64,000 nucleotides of DNA. It comes from Pseudoclavibacter terrae. Lineage in GTDB: Bacteria > Actinomycetota > Actinomycetes > Actinomycetales > Microbacteriaceae. The DNA lies in NCBI RefSeq assembly GCF_008831075.1, contig NZ_WBJX01000001.1:664647-728646 (forward strand). Reading direction: 5' to 3'. A program made the position numbers and the translations under genes. The number at the start of each line of letters is the position of its first letter. Within the stretch, counting starts at the first letter, position 1. A model generated the notes under the pieces. The model made no database searches, was not told where the DNA came from, and was given only the letters and a program-made list of their open reading frames with translations. Shown one piece after another: positions 18,550 to 29,387 of this stretch.

Positions 18550-19164
18550 ATGACCTGGTCAACACCAGAAGGCCCCGGTGAGCGGATCCCCGCCCCGAAC
18601 CTCGACGAACGTCCTGAAGACCGAGCCCAGGAGGTGCGCCAGGACCCGCTCGATCAGCGGGGTGCCGGCGCGTCCGTCCCGCTGTTCTCGACCCCGGACG
18701 TCGCCTCGTCAGGCTACGATCCTCGGTTCCCGGCAGGCGGCTCCAGCTCGGCGGGGTACGGCCAAGGGTACGCAGGTACTGGGCAGGGGTACCCCGGCGA
18801 CGGGCAGCCCATCCCCGCACAGCACCCCGCCTATCCGGTCGCCCCGTACACGCAGGCCCCGTATGCCGGTCCGCGGACACCCGCCGCCGGCACGCTCACC
18901 CTCAGCATCGTCGCGCTCTGCCTCAGCGGCGGCTCGTTCCTGGTCGCGCTGATCCCGGTGCTCCAGTTCGTGTGGTGGATGGTCGGCATCGCTGGCATCG
19001 TGTGCGGTTTCATCGCGCTGCGCCGCGAGCCTCGCGGCCGCGCCCTCGCCATCACCTCCATCGTGCTCGGGTTCATCTCCGTCTTCGGGCTGCTCCTCCT
19101 CATCGTCCTCGCGCTGCTCTTCTTCGGCGGTATCGGACTCCTCGGCGGCCTCAGCTCCTACTGA
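18550..19164 (+). CDS. DUF4190-type membrane protein
   Basis: This predicted 204-residue protein has a polar, Gly/Tyr/Pro-rich N-terminal half (about 1-110, with GYGQGYAGTGQGYPGDGQ) and a C-terminal half with two long hydrophobic hairpins (LTLSIVALCLSGGSFLVALIP and ALAITSIVLGFISVFGLLLL) around GFIALRREPRGR. That pattern fits the DUF4190 family of unknown function. The ATG at 18550 is preferred over an in-frame ATG 66 bases upstream because it has a GAGAGGAG ribosome binding site. It is the first of three similar neighbouring genes. Confidence 0.78.
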   Translation: MTWSTPEGPGERIPAPNLDERPEDRAQEVRQDPLDQRGAGASVPLFSTPDVASSGYDPRFPAGGSSSAGYGQGYAGTGQGYPGDGQPIPAQHPAYPVAPYTQAPYAGPRTPAAGTLTLSIVALCLSGGSFLVALIPVLQFVWWMVGIAGIVCGFIALRREPRGRALAITSIVLGFISVFGLLLLIVLALLFFGGIGLLGGLSSY

Positions 19165-19193
19165 GGTCCAGACCCGACGCAACCTTGTGTGAC

Positions 19194-19229
19194 GGTTCCC
19201 AGTCAAACCCTGGGAACCTAGGGTTTGAC
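19194..19229 (+). promoter_or_regulatory. Two mutually exclusive overlapping hairpins (A-B-A'-B')
   Basis: GGTTCCCAG (19194-19202) pairs perfectly with CTGGGAACC (19210-19218). The overlapping GTCAAACCCT (19202-19211) pairs perfectly with AGGGTTTGAC (19220-19229). The arms interleave, so the two hairpins exclude one another or form a pseudoknot. The element sits between two DUF4190-like genes, 90 bases before the second. Confidence 0.5.
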
Positions 19230-19319
19230 GGACGCCCGCAAGAGCACCCTCGCCTGCTCCACGCACGTGAACACCAGCCAACAACACCGCGAGATCGGTG
19301 AACCGGAAGGAGCTCCGCA

Positions 19320-20099
19320 ATGAGCGACAGCAACCAGGTCCCAGGAGACAAGCCCAAGCTTCCCGACGACGGGAACACGCCTCCCCAGTACGAGGCGCCC
19401 GCCGCCTACACGCCTCCCGCGGAATCCGTGGACTACTCGGCGCCCTCCTCATCGGGCACGGACTACACGCCGCCTGCATCTTCGGGCGCCGACTACTCGG
19501 CTCCCTCGGCCGCGGGCAGCGACTACACGGCTCCGTCATCTTCGGGCACCGACTACTCGGCTCCCTCGTCTTCGGGCACCGACTACTCGGCTCCCTCGGC
19601 CGCGGGCAGCCAGTACACGCCGCCCGCCGCTTCCGGGTCTGCCGCTTCCGGCTCGGTGAGCTACACGCCGCCGAGTGAGCCAGCTGCCGCGCCCAGCTCC
19701 GCTCCGTACTCCCAGGCGCCCTCAGCAGGGCAGGCGCCCGCATACGGCGCCGCGCAGGGGCAGTCGCAGGGCCACGGCGCCACGCAGGGCTACGCGACTC
19801 CCGGCTACCCGACGCAGTCGGCGACGCCGAAGCGCACGCTCAGCATCGTCGGCCTCTCGCTCGGTGGAGTCGGCGTCCTGCTCGGACTCCTCGGCCAGTT
19901 CTACCTCGGCCTTCCGCTCGGTGTCGCTGGCCTCATCTGCGCCATCATGGCGAAGAAGCGCGAACCGCAGGCCGGAGCGATCCGCACCTGGGGCTTCTGG
20001 GTCTCGATCGCCTCGATCGTCATCTCAGCCGTTGTGGGCATCATCGGCGTCATCTTCGCCGCGGTCTTCCTGAACGAGATGTCCGGATACGGATACTGA
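19320..20099 (+). CDS. DUF4190-like membrane protein with decapeptide repeats
   Basis: This predicted 259-residue protein begins with a polar region containing seven consecutive 10-residue repeats of the type DYSAPSSSGT (residues 38-107). A Gln/Gly/Ala-rich linker follows, then two hydrophobic hairpins (LSIVGLSLGGVGVLLGLLG and VSIASIVISAVVGIIGVIFA) around GLICAIMAKKREPQAGAI. The ATG has a GGAAGGAG ribosome binding site. The C-terminus resembles the gene just upstream. Function is unknown; the repeat region may be a flexible cytoplasmic or surface-exposed tail. Confidence 0.78.
   Translation: MSDSNQVPGDKPKLPDDGNTPPQYEAPAAYTPPAESVDYSAPSSSGTDYTPPASSGADYSAPSAAGSDYTAPSSSGTDYSAPSSSGTDYSAPSAAGSQYTPPAASGSAASGSVSYTPPSEPAAAPSSAPYSQAPSAGQAPAYGAAQGQSQGHGATQGYATPGYPTQSATPKRTLSIVGLSLGGVGVLLGLLGQFYLGLPLGVAGLICAIMAKKREPQAGAIRTWGFWVSIASIVISAVVGIIGVIFAAVFLNEMSGYGY
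19431..19640 (+). repeat. Seven tandem 30-bp coding repeats
   Basis: Seven consecutive 30-bp units, each beginning GACTAC (the last CAGTAC), encode D-Y-(S/T)-(A/P)-P repeats. Units 5 and 6 are nearly identical in DNA, suggesting recent duplication or slippage. Confidence 0.85.
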
Positions 20100-20122
20100 T
20101 CACCAGCTGACAGAACCAGCCG

Positions 20123-20152
20123 GAGTGCGGGCGGAAGTCTCCGCCCGCACTC
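20123..20152 (+). terminator. Hairpin terminator between the second and third low-complexity genes
   Basis: A perfect 13-bp stem (GAGTGCGGGCGGA / TCCGCCCGCACTC) with an AGTC loop lies 23 bases after the preceding stop. The T-poor tail is typical of high-GC genomes. Confidence 0.75.
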
Positions 20153-20200
20153 TAAGCTTGAGCAGCACCTGCAGCCTTGTCGACGATTGAGAAGGACACC

Positions 20201-20962
20201 ATGTCTGACCCGAACGGCCCCCAGTACCCCCAGCAGCCTCACCAAGGCGGGCAGCCTCACAACGGTCAGCCCCAGAACGGGCAGGCGCCGAACGGCCAGC
20301 AACCGTACGATCAGTCCCAGCAGTATGGGCAGTCCCAGCCGGGAGGACAGCAGTTCGGGCAGCAGCCTGGTGGCTACGGGCAGCAGCCCGTCTTCGGGCA
20401 GCAGGCCGGTGGCTACGGGCAGCAGCCTGGCTACGGCCACGGCGATGGCGGCTTCGGGCAGCAGCAGCCCGGGTACTCGGGCTACGAGCAGCAGGCGCCG
20501 TCCGCGCAGCAGGCTCCCGCGCAGCAGGCCTACGGTGCACCTCAGCAGGACCAGTACGGGCAGTCGCAGCTCGGCGCACCGCCGCAGCAGGGACAATACG
20601 GCCAGCCACAGTACGGCGCGCCGCAGCAGGGGCAGTACGGTTCTGCCCAGCAGGCGCCGTACGGCCAGCAGCCCGGTCAGCACTTCGGCGGGCAGGGCTA
20701 CGGGCAGCAGCCGAAGGCGCCGGCGCCCGTTCTCGGCATCATCGCTGTCGCGCTCGGCGCGCTCTCGCTTCTTCTTCTCCTGCTCCCCGGGTGGGCCTAC
20801 ATCGTCTCGCTCGTCTTCGGCCTCGGAGCGGTCGGGCTCGGTATCGCCGGGCTCCGAGCCCCCAAGGGACTCGGGCGCACGCTTGCGGTCGTCGGGCTCG
20901 TCACCGGTGGACTGGCCGTGCTGATCGCCCTCGCGACGCTCATCGTCGTCCTGACCGTCTGA
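20201..20962 (+). CDS. Q/G/Y-rich prion-like protein with C-terminal membrane domain
   Basis: This predicted 253-residue protein has about 175 N-terminal residues made almost only of Gln, Gly, Tyr, Pro and Ala, with many GYGQQPG and QQGQYG units. That composition resembles prion-like domains. Two hydrophobic hairpins follow ([38 protein letters not shown] and [20 protein letters not shown]). The ATG at 20201 is preferred over a TTG 24 bases upstream because GAGAAGGA precedes it at good spacing. Function is unknown. Codon use is otherwise like its neighbours. Confidence 0.78.
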   Translation: MSDPNGPQYPQQPHQGGQPHNGQPQNGQAPNGQQPYDQSQQYGQSQPGGQQFGQQPGGYGQQPVFGQQAGGYGQQPGYGHGDGGFGQQQPGYSGYEQQAPSAQQAPAQQAYGAPQQDQYGQSQLGAPPQQGQYGQPQYGAPQQGQYGSAQQAPYGQQPGQHFGGQGYGQQPKAPAPVLGIIAVALGALSLLLLLLPGWAYIVSLVFGLGAVGLGIAGLRAPKGLGRTLAVVGLVTGGLAVLIALATLIVVLTV

Positions 20963-20973
20963 GGCTCTGCCCG

Positions 20974-22170
20974 TCAGCTCAGACGATCAGCAAGGATGGC
21001 GACTCGCCTGTCGCCGATCCTCGTGAGGATCAGCACGGCGGAGCTGGCTCCCTTGAGTGCCAGCTTGCGCCGGAACTCCGCCGGGTCGATGTCGACGCCG
21101 CGCTTCTTGATCTCGAGCACGCCGATATCTCGCTTGCGCAGCTCGCTCTTCAGCGATGACGCGTGCAGGGGAAGCACCTCGCGGACCGAGAAGGCGCTCG
21201 CGAACGGCGAGGGTGCGAAGGCGTCCGCCGTCATCCACGCGATGGTCTCGGAGATCATCGTAGCCTTGAGCGAACGCGCGAGGTCGCCGATGAGGCGGGC
21301 GCGGATGATCGCCGGGTCAGGCTCGTAGAGCACGGTTCCGAGCTCGCCGACCTCGGCATCGTGCACGTCCTCGCTGCTCGTGAGCTCGGCCGCTCCCTGC
21401 TTGCCGATGACCAGCGCCGACCGGCGGATGCCCGCGCGCGCCGCGTCGTGCATCCACACCGTCGCCTCGACGAGGTCGCCGCCAGACGACACCCACTGCG
21501 TCTCGGCATCCTCCGGCAGGTACGCGTGGTCGATGCCGGGACCGAGTTTGATGCCGGTCGGGCGTTCGCGGCCGGCCCCGAACACGAAGTCGAGGGCTGG
21601 GCTCCAATCCGAGGGGTCGAAGTGCCGAGCGGTGCTTCCGCCGTTGGTCGTTCGCCGAGCCGGGTCGAACCAGAGGGCATCGAAATCTGCGAGGTCGACC
21701 TCCTCCGCCCGGCCGTGCTCGACCCGCGCGTTGGGGAACGGTGCGAGGTTGTGCGCCGCGATCGCCGCCGTCACCTCGTCGAGGTCGTAGGCCGTCACTT
21801 CGAGCCCGAGCGAGGCGAACGCCATCGAGTCCGCGCCGATGCCGCAGCCCAGGTCGGCGACGCTGACCGCGCCCGCCTGGCGGAACCGGTCAGCATGGTG
21901 GGCCGCGACCTGCAGCCGGGTCGCCTGCTGCAGGCCGGCGTCGGTGAAGAGCATCCGCTCGACGAACGGCCCGAACTTGGCGAGTGCGCGACGCCGCAGC
22001 TTCGCCTGCGTCACCACGGCGGCGACGGTCGCGGGTGAGCCGCCGGCGGCACGGAGCCGCGTCACGAGCGCGAGCGCGTCTGCGGACGACGCGACGGCCG
22101 GCGCGTCGTCGAGCAGCGTCATCGCCTCGGGCGTGAGGAGGGCCAGGAGTTCGTCGCGCTGCACGTTCAC
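20974..22170 (-). CDS. Class I SAM-dependent methyltransferase with THUMP-like C-terminus
   Basis: The 398-residue protein has a helical N-terminal region, then a Rossmann methyltransferase fold ([34 protein letters not shown]). The motif LWFDPARRT occupies the position of the catalytic loop, and a C-terminal part (about 300-398) matches the THUMP-like domain of such proteins, with [15 protein letters not shown]. Substrate is unknown; an RNA substrate is a reasonable guess from the THUMP-like part. The start is GTG. It is convergent with the prion-like gene (11 bases between stops) and divergent from groES. Confidence 0.85.
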   Translation of the reverse strand: MNVQRDELLALLTPEAMTLLDDAPAVASSADALALVTRLRAAGGSPATVAAVVTQAKLRRRALAKFGPFVERMLFTDAGLQQATRLQVAAHHADRFRQAGAVSVADLGCGIGADSMAFASLGLEVTAYDLDEVTAAIAAHNLAPFPNARVEHGRAEEVDLADFDALWFDPARRTTNGGSTARHFDPSDWSPALDFVFGAGRERPTGIKLGPGIDHAYLPEDAETQWVSSGGDLVEATVWMHDAARAGIRRSALVIGKQGAAELTSSEDVHDAEVGELGTVLYEPDPAIIRARLIGDLARSLKATMISETIAWMTADAFAPSPFASAFSVREVLPLHASSLKSELRKRDIGVLEIKKRGVDIDPAEFRRKLALKGASSAVLILTRIGDRRVAILADRLS

Positions 22171-22205
22171 TACGCTACCGGCGTACGCCCGGAGACGGTG
22201 CCGCG

Positions 22206-22235
22206 TTGCAGTCCTCGCCGGATCGCCCCTACACT
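22206..22235 (+). promoter_or_regulatory. Sigma70-type promoter of groES
   Basis: TTGCAG (22206-22211) and TACACT (22230-22235) with an 18-base spacer lie just upstream of the CIRCE element, so the operator would cover the transcription start. Confidence 0.65.
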
Positions 22236-22240
22236 CGGAG

Positions 22241-22267
22241 TTAGCACTCTCATGGGGAGGGTGCTAA
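22241..22267 (+). promoter_or_regulatory. CIRCE operator (HrcA binding site)
   Basis: TTAGCACTC (22241-22249), nine bases, then GGGTGCTAA (22259-22267). This is the TTAGCACTC-N9-GAGTGCTAA consensus with one mismatch. It predicts HrcA repression of groES and heat-shock induction. Confidence 0.93.
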
Positions 22268-22302
22268 TTCTGAACTTCCTATCGCTGAGAAAGAGGTCAA
22301 CC

Positions 22303-22596
22303 GTGTCGGTGAACATTCAGCCGCTCGAGGATCGCATCGTCATCAAGCAGGTCGAGGCCGAGCAGACCACGGCTTCGGGTCTTGTGATTCCGGACACCGC
22401 CAAGGAGAAGCCCCAGGAGGGCGAAGTCGTCGCAGTCGGCCCCGGCCGCATCGACGACAACGGCAACCGCGTGCCGCTCGACCTGGTGGTCGGCGACAAG
22501 GTCATCTACTCCAAGTACGGCGGAACCGAGGTCAAGTACGGCGGCGAAGAGCTGCTCGTGCTCTCGGCTCGCGACATCCTCGCGAAGATCGTCTAG
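22303..22596 (+). CDS. groES: Co-chaperonin GroES
   Basis: GroES is the lid of the GroEL folding chamber. The 97-residue protein reads [20 protein letters not shown], with the mobile-loop segment [21 protein letters not shown] and the [15 protein letters not shown] end. The GTG at 22303 is used rather than upstream in-frame codons because it gives the standard N-terminus and follows AGAAAGAGG. A CIRCE operator and a sigma70-type promoter lie upstream. No groEL follows: the next gene is rarD, and a terminator separates them. Confidence 0.97.
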   Translation: MSVNIQPLEDRIVIKQVEAEQTTASGLVIPDTAKEKPQEGEVVAVGPGRIDDNGNRVPLDLVVGDKVIYSKYGGTEVKYGGEELLVLSARDILAKIV

Positions 22597-22645
22597 TCTC
22601 CAGCTCCACAGAGACTGCCAGGTCCTTCTGGACTGACTGGCTCGC

Positions 22646-22675
22646 AATGGCGTCCACCTCCGGGTGGGCGCCATT
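22646..22675 (+). terminator. Terminator after groES
   Basis: A 13-bp stem (AATGGCGTCCACC / GGTGGGCGCCATT, one wobble) with a TCCG loop lies 49 bases after the groES stop and confirms that groES is monocistronic. Confidence 0.8.
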
Positions 22676-22701
22676 CGTGCATCCGGCGGTCGGCGCGGGC
22701 G

Positions 22702-22707
22702 TACGAT
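22702..22707 (+). promoter_or_regulatory. Putative -10 element for leaderless rarD
   Basis: TACGAT lies 6 bases before the rarD GTG start, with no Shine-Dalgarno sequence. No convincing -35 is seen. Confidence 0.4.
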
Positions 22708-22713
22708 CGCGAG

Positions 22714-25289
<2,576 letters not shown>

Positions 25290-25297
25290 CCGTCTCA

Positions 25298-25336
25298 GCG
25301 GCGCGGTGCGTCGGGGGCTCCCCGCCGCCGCGCCGC
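25298..25336 (+). terminator. GC-rich hairpin after guaB
   Basis: GCGGCGCGG (25298-25306) pairs with CCGCGCCGC (25328-25336), with a further GGGG/CCCC pairing inside. It begins 9 bases after the guaB stop. Confidence 0.6.
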
Positions 25337-25358
25337 AGCAGCGGGCACGGGGGAGGGC

Positions 25359-25364
25359 TAGGCT
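25359..25364 (+). promoter_or_regulatory. Putative -10 element for leaderless guaB3
   Basis: TAGGCT ends 6 bases before the guaB3 GTG. No other ribosome binding site is visible apart from a close AGGCAG. Confidence 0.4.
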
Positions 25365-25370
25365 AGGCAG

Positions 25371-26495
25371 GTGACTGAGATCGAGATCGGCCGCGCAAAG
25401 CGAGCCCGCCGCGTGTACTCCTTCGACGATGTGGCGATCGTGCCATCCCGGCGAACCCGTGACCCGGAGGATGTCTCCATCACGTGGAAGATCGACGCGT
25501 TCACGTTCGACATCCCGCTCATCGCAGCCCCCATGGACTCGGTCATGTCGCCTGAGACGGCAATCGGCTTCGGCAAGCTCGGCGGCCTCGGCGTGCTCGA
25601 CCTCGAGGGTCTGTGGACACGCTACGACGACCCAGCCCCACTGCTCGCGCAGATCGCGGACCTGCCTGCGAAGCAGGCGACCGCGAAGCTCCAGGAGATC
25701 TACCGCGAGCCCGTCAAGGGCACGCTCATCAAGGAGCGCCTGCAGCAGATCCGCGAGGCCGGTGTGCCCGCGGCAGGTGCGCTGTCCCCGCAGCGGACGC
25801 AGCAGTTCATGAACGACGTCCTCGAGGCCGGCACCGACCTCTTCGTCATCCGCGGCACGACGGTGTCGGCCGAGCACGTCTCGCACAACCAGGAGCCCCT
25901 GAACCTCAAGCAGTTCATCTACGAGCTCGACGTGCCCGTCATCGTCGGCGGGGCCGCCACGTACACGGCTGCCCTGCACCTCATGCGCACGGGCGCCGCC
26001 GGCGTGCTCGTCGGCTTCGGCGGGGGAGCCGCGTCGACCACGCGTCGCGTGCTCGGCATCCACGCCCCGATGGCGACGGCCATCGCCGACGTCGCGGGTG
26101 CTCGACGCGACTACCTCGACGAGTCGGGTGGACGCTACGTGCACGTCATCGCGGATGGCGGCATCGGCACCTCCGGCGACCTCGTCAAGGCGATCGCCTC
26201 CGGCGCCGACGCGGTCATGATCGGCGCGGCCCTCGCCCGTGCGACGGATGCGCCAGGCCGCGGCTGGCACTGGGGTGCCGAGGCACGCCACGAGAAGCTC
26301 CCGCGCGGAAACCGCGTGCAGGTCGGGCAGGTGGCACCCATGGCCGAGATCGTCGCGGGCCCCGCCGACAGCGCCGACGGCATCTCGAACCTCACCGGCG
26401 CCCTCCGCCACTCGATGGCGACGACCGGCTACTCGGGGCTCAAGGAGTTCCAGCGGGCAGAGATGGTCGTCGCCCCCTACACGCCGACGGCGTAG
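25371..26495 (+). CDS. guaB3: GuaB3 family IMP dehydrogenase-related protein
   Basis: This 374-residue paralogue of IMP dehydrogenase lacks CBS domains and belongs to the actinobacterial GuaB3 family. The barrel is recognisable: SFDDVAIVPSRRTRDPEDV at the N-terminus, then GRYVHVIADGGIGTSGDLV and GADAVMIGAALARA. At the position of the catalytic loop it reads GFGGGAASTTRR, so Ser222 replaces the nucleophilic Cys of GuaB. A standard IMP dehydrogenase reaction is therefore unlikely; a regulatory or related purine role is possible. GTG start, 81 bases after guaB. Confidence 0.9.
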   Translation: MTEIEIGRAKRARRVYSFDDVAIVPSRRTRDPEDVSITWKIDAFTFDIPLIAAPMDSVMSPETAIGFGKLGGLGVLDLEGLWTRYDDPAPLLAQIADLPAKQATAKLQEIYREPVKGTLIKERLQQIREAGVPAAGALSPQRTQQFMNDVLEAGTDLFVIRGTTVSAEHVSHNQEPLNLKQFIYELDVPVIVGGAATYTAALHLMRTGAAGVLVGFGGGAASTTRRVLGIHAPMATAIADVAGARRDYLDESGGRYVHVIADGGIGTSGDLVKAIASGADAVMIGAALARATDAPGRGWHWGAEARHEKLPRGNRVQVGQVAPMAEIVAGPADSADGISNLTGALRHSMATTGYSGLKEFQRAEMVVAPYTPTA

Positions 26496-26587
26496 CCGGA
26501 ACCGCGGCCGGGCCGGCTGACGGCTCGGTCAAAGGTTGAGCGTTCAGACTTCCCTTACAAGCAGCAACTGAGAACGAGGAGCAGGTT

Positions 26588-28432
26588 ATGGCGAACAGCG
26601 TCTCTCGAAGCGACAAGCTCGGCCCACAGGAACGTGCTGCGGCGATCGAGTCCCTCAAGACCAAGAACCTCGACGTGCTCGTCGTCGGCGGCGGCGTCGT
26701 CGGAGCGGGTGCCGCCCTCGATGCCGTCACCCGAGGCCTCAGCGTCGGCATGGTCGAGGCGCGCGACTTCGCCTCCGGCACGTCGAGCCGTTCGTCGAAG
26801 CTCATCCACGGCGGCATCCGGTACCTCGAGCAGATGAACTTCAGCCTCGTGCGGGAGGCGCTGCTCGAGCGCGGCCTGCTCCTGCAGCGCCTCGCCCCAC
26901 ACCTCGTGAAGCCCATCCGCTTCCTCTACCCGCTGAAGAACCCGCTCGAGCGCTTCTACATCGGCGCAGGCATGCTCATGTACGACCTCTTCGCGAAGAC
27001 CGGAGAGGTCAAGCCGGGCGTGCCCATGCACCGCCACTACACGCGCAGCCAGGTCGCGAAGATGTCTCCCGGTCTGTCCAAGAACTCGTTCTCGGGCGGG
27101 CTCACCTACTACGACGCGGGCGTCGACGACGCGCGGTTCGTCGCGGTCCTCGCCCGCACCGCATCCTTCTACGGCGCCCACGTCGCGCCGCGCGTGCGAG
27201 TCGAGGGTTTCCTCAAGGTCGGCCAGCGCGTCGTCGGCGCCCAGGTCGTCGACCTCGAGACCGGCGAGCGCTTCGAGATCCGCGCGAAGCAGGTCGTGAA
27301 CGCCACCGGAGTCTGGACCGACGACACCAACAAGATGGTCGGCGAGCGTGCCTCGTTCCGAGTCCGCGCCTCCAAGGGCGTCCACCTCGTCGTGCCCCGC
27401 GACCGCTTCCAGTCGGCGTCCGGCCTCCTCCTCCGCACGGAGAAGAGCGTCCTGTTCGTCATCCCGAACGGCCGCCACTGGATCATCGGCACGACAGACA
27501 CCGACTGGAAGCTCGACAAGGCGCACCCCGCCGCGACGGCCGCCGACATCGACTACATCCTGAAGCACGTCAACGAGGTCCTCGCGGTGAAGCTCACTCG
27601 AGCCGACGTCGAGGGCGTCTACGCGGGCCTTCGGCCGCTGCTCTCCGGCGAGTCGGATGAGACCTCGAAGCTCTCCCGCGAGCACATGGTGGCGCACTCC
27701 GTGCCCGGCCTCGTGCTCATCGCCGGCGGCAAGTACACGACCTACCGCATCATGGCGAAGGACGCGATCGACGCGGCAGCGGATGCGCTCGACGGCAAGA
27801 TCCCCGCCTCGACCACCAAGGACATCCCGCTGCTCGGCGCCGTCGGCTACAAGGCCGCCTGGAACCGTCGCGGCAAGATCGCCCGCGCCTTCGGACTGCA
27901 CCGCGTGCGCATCGAGCACCTCCTCAACCGCTACGGAACGCTGACGGACGAGATCCTCGACCTCATCCGCCAGAACCCGAAGCTGGCGGAGCCCATGCCA
28001 GGCGCCGACGACTACCTGCAGGCGGAGGTCACGTACGCCGCAACCCACGAGGGTGCCCTGCACCTCGACGACGTGCTCGCACGCCGCACCCGCATCTCCA
28101 TCGAAGCGTGGGACCGCGGCATCTCCGCAGCTCCGGTCGCCGCGCGCCTCATGGCGGATGCACTCGGCTGGGACGAGGAGCGCACGCAGCGCGAGATCGA
28201 CACCTACGTCGAGCGAGTGGCCGCCGAGATCGCGAGCCAGGAGCAGCCCGACGACGAGTCCGCCGACCGCATCCGGCTCGAAGCTCCCGACATCGATTCC
28301 GTCCTCGGCCACGCCGGTGACAACACGCCGTTCGGAACCGCCCCGGCCCTGCCGATGATCGAGGTTGACGAGACCGCAGACGTCGAGGCCGCGACGGTCA
28401 AGGCCGAGTCGAAGGACGCCCAGAAGTCCTGA
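26588..28432 (+). CDS. glpD: Glycerol-3-phosphate dehydrogenase (FAD-dependent)
   Basis: GlpD oxidises glycerol-3-phosphate to dihydroxyacetone phosphate at the membrane and passes electrons to quinones. The 614-residue protein has the FAD-binding motif VVGGGVVGAG (Gly34, 36, 39), then SSRSSKLIHGGIRYLEQ and NATGVWTD, and the C-terminal DAO domain with AGGKYTTYR. The C-terminus extends about 40 residues beyond the usual core as an acidic, low-complexity tail. An AGGAGCAGG ribosome binding site precedes the ATG. Its TGA overlaps the start of the SURF1 gene by one base. Confidence 0.95.
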   Translation: MANSVSRSDKLGPQERAAAIESLKTKNLDVLVVGGGVVGAGAALDAVTRGLSVGMVEARDFASGTSSRSSKLIHGGIRYLEQMNFSLVREALLERGLLLQRLAPHLVKPIRFLYPLKNPLERFYIGAGMLMYDLFAKTGEVKPGVPMHRHYTRSQVAKMSPGLSKNSFSGGLTYYDAGVDDARFVAVLARTASFYGAHVAPRVRVEGFLKVGQRVVGAQVVDLETGERFEIRAKQVVNATGVWTDDTNKMVGERASFRVRASKGVHLVVPRDRFQSASGLLLRTEKSVLFVIPNGRHWIIGTTDTDWKLDKAHPAATAADIDYILKHVNEVLAVKLTRADVEGVYAGLRPLLSGESDETSKLSREHMVAHSVPGLVLIAGGKYTTYRIMAKDAIDAAADALDGKIPASTTKDIPLLGAVGYKAAWNRRGKIARAFGLHRVRIEHLLNRYGTLTDEILDLIRQNPKLAEPMPGADDYLQAEVTYAATHEGALHLDDVLARRTRISIEAWDRGISAAPVAARLMADALGWDEERTQREIDTYVERVAAEIASQEQPDDESADRIRLEAPDIDSVLGHAGDNTPFGTAPALPMIEVDETADVEAATVKAESKDAQKS

Positions 28433-29382
28433 TGTCCGAAGCTGCCCGCGCTCATCCCGCGCCGCCGTCGATGGGTCGAGTGCTCGTTCGCCCCAAGTGG
28501 TTGGGCGTGCTTGCCCTCGCGCTCGTCGTCGCGTCGGTCTTCGCGTGGCTCGGGCGCTGGCAGCTGGAATCCGCGTTCCTCTCGCTCGAGCACGGCAGGA
28601 CCGTCGCCCAGGAGGCGACGCAGCCGCCCGTGGGTCTCGGGGAGCTGGCGCAGCCGCAGGAGCGGGTCGCAGATGCGGCCGTCGGCCGGCAGGTCACGTT
28701 CGCCGGCGTCGTGGACGCGCGGGATTTCGATGTCGTCGCCGAACGCCTCCAGGGGGAGCGGCTCGGCTACTGGGTGATCGGGCACGTGGCGGTCACTGAC
28801 GATGAGGCCGGCGGGTCCGGCGCGGCTGACGAGGCCCCAGGGCTTGCCGTCGCTGTCGGGTGGACGGACGACGAGGGGTCGGCGCGCGACCTCGCGACGA
28901 GGCTGCAGTCCGCGGCCGGCGACGGGGAGCTGGCGCTGTCCGGGCGGCTCGAGTACGGGCAGGCACCGCAGGTCAATCGCGGCGACGACGCGCAGGCCCT
29001 CACCGCCATGGCGCCCACGCACCTCATCAACCGCTGGGCGGAGCCGGCCGCGCAGAACTACGGCGTCTACGTGAGCCTCGACGAGCCCTCGATGCTGGCC
29101 GTCCTCGGCTCAGCTGCTGGTGCCGGTGAGCTCGAGGCCATCACGCCGCAGGCTCTCGAGGCCCCGCAGCTCAACTGGCTGAACATCTTCTACGCCATCG
29201 AGTGGGCGCTCTTCGCCGGGTTCGCGATCTTCATGTGGTGGCGACTCGCCCGCGACGAATACGAGAAGGAGCGCCAGGAGGCGGCTGAGGCGCCGAGCGT
29301 GCTCGCCGAGCAGCTCAAGCGCGACCGACTGAAGGCCATGCTCGACGAGCGAACGAAGGGCGAGGCCCTTCGCCTAGACTAG
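28432..29382 (+). CDS. SURF1 family cytochrome oxidase biogenesis protein
   Basis: SURF1 proteins assist cytochrome c oxidase assembly, probably haem a insertion. The 316-residue protein has one membrane helix near residues 21-40 (WLGVLALALVVASVFAWLGRWQ) and another near 250-270 (NIFYAIEWALFAGFAIFMWW), with the soluble SURF1 domain between. RQVTFAGVVDARDF and QLNWLNIFYAIEW are typical. The C-terminal cytoplasmic tail is charged. It starts with ATG overlapping the glpD stop, so the two are translationally coupled. Confidence 0.9.
   Translation: MSEAARAHPAPPSMGRVLVRPKWLGVLALALVVASVFAWLGRWQLESAFLSLEHGRTVAQEATQPPVGLGELAQPQERVADAAVGRQVTFAGVVDARDFDVVAERLQGERLGYWVIGHVAVTDDEAGGSGAADEAPGLAVAVGWTDDEGSARDLATRLQSAAGDGELALSGRLEYGQAPQVNRGDDAQALTAMAPTHLINRWAEPAAQNYGVYVSLDEPSMLAVLGSAAGAGELEAITPQALEAPQLNWLNIFYAIEWALFAGFAIFMWWRLARDEYEKERQEAAEAPSVLAEQLKRDRLKAMLDERTKGEALRLD
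29375..29380 (+). promoter_or_regulatory. Putative -10 element for leaderless DUF3817 gene
   Basis: TAGACT overlaps the end of the SURF1 gene and lies 7 bases before the next ATG. Confidence 0.4.
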
Positions 29383-29387
29383 AAGCC

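Noticed and set aside
19431-19640. CRISPR-like array
   Set aside because: The 30-bp units are contiguous with no spacers and stay in one reading frame encoding a decapeptide repeat.
26555-28312. Antisense frame of about 585 codons over glpD
   Set aside because: glpD has clear FAD and family motifs; the antisense protein has none.
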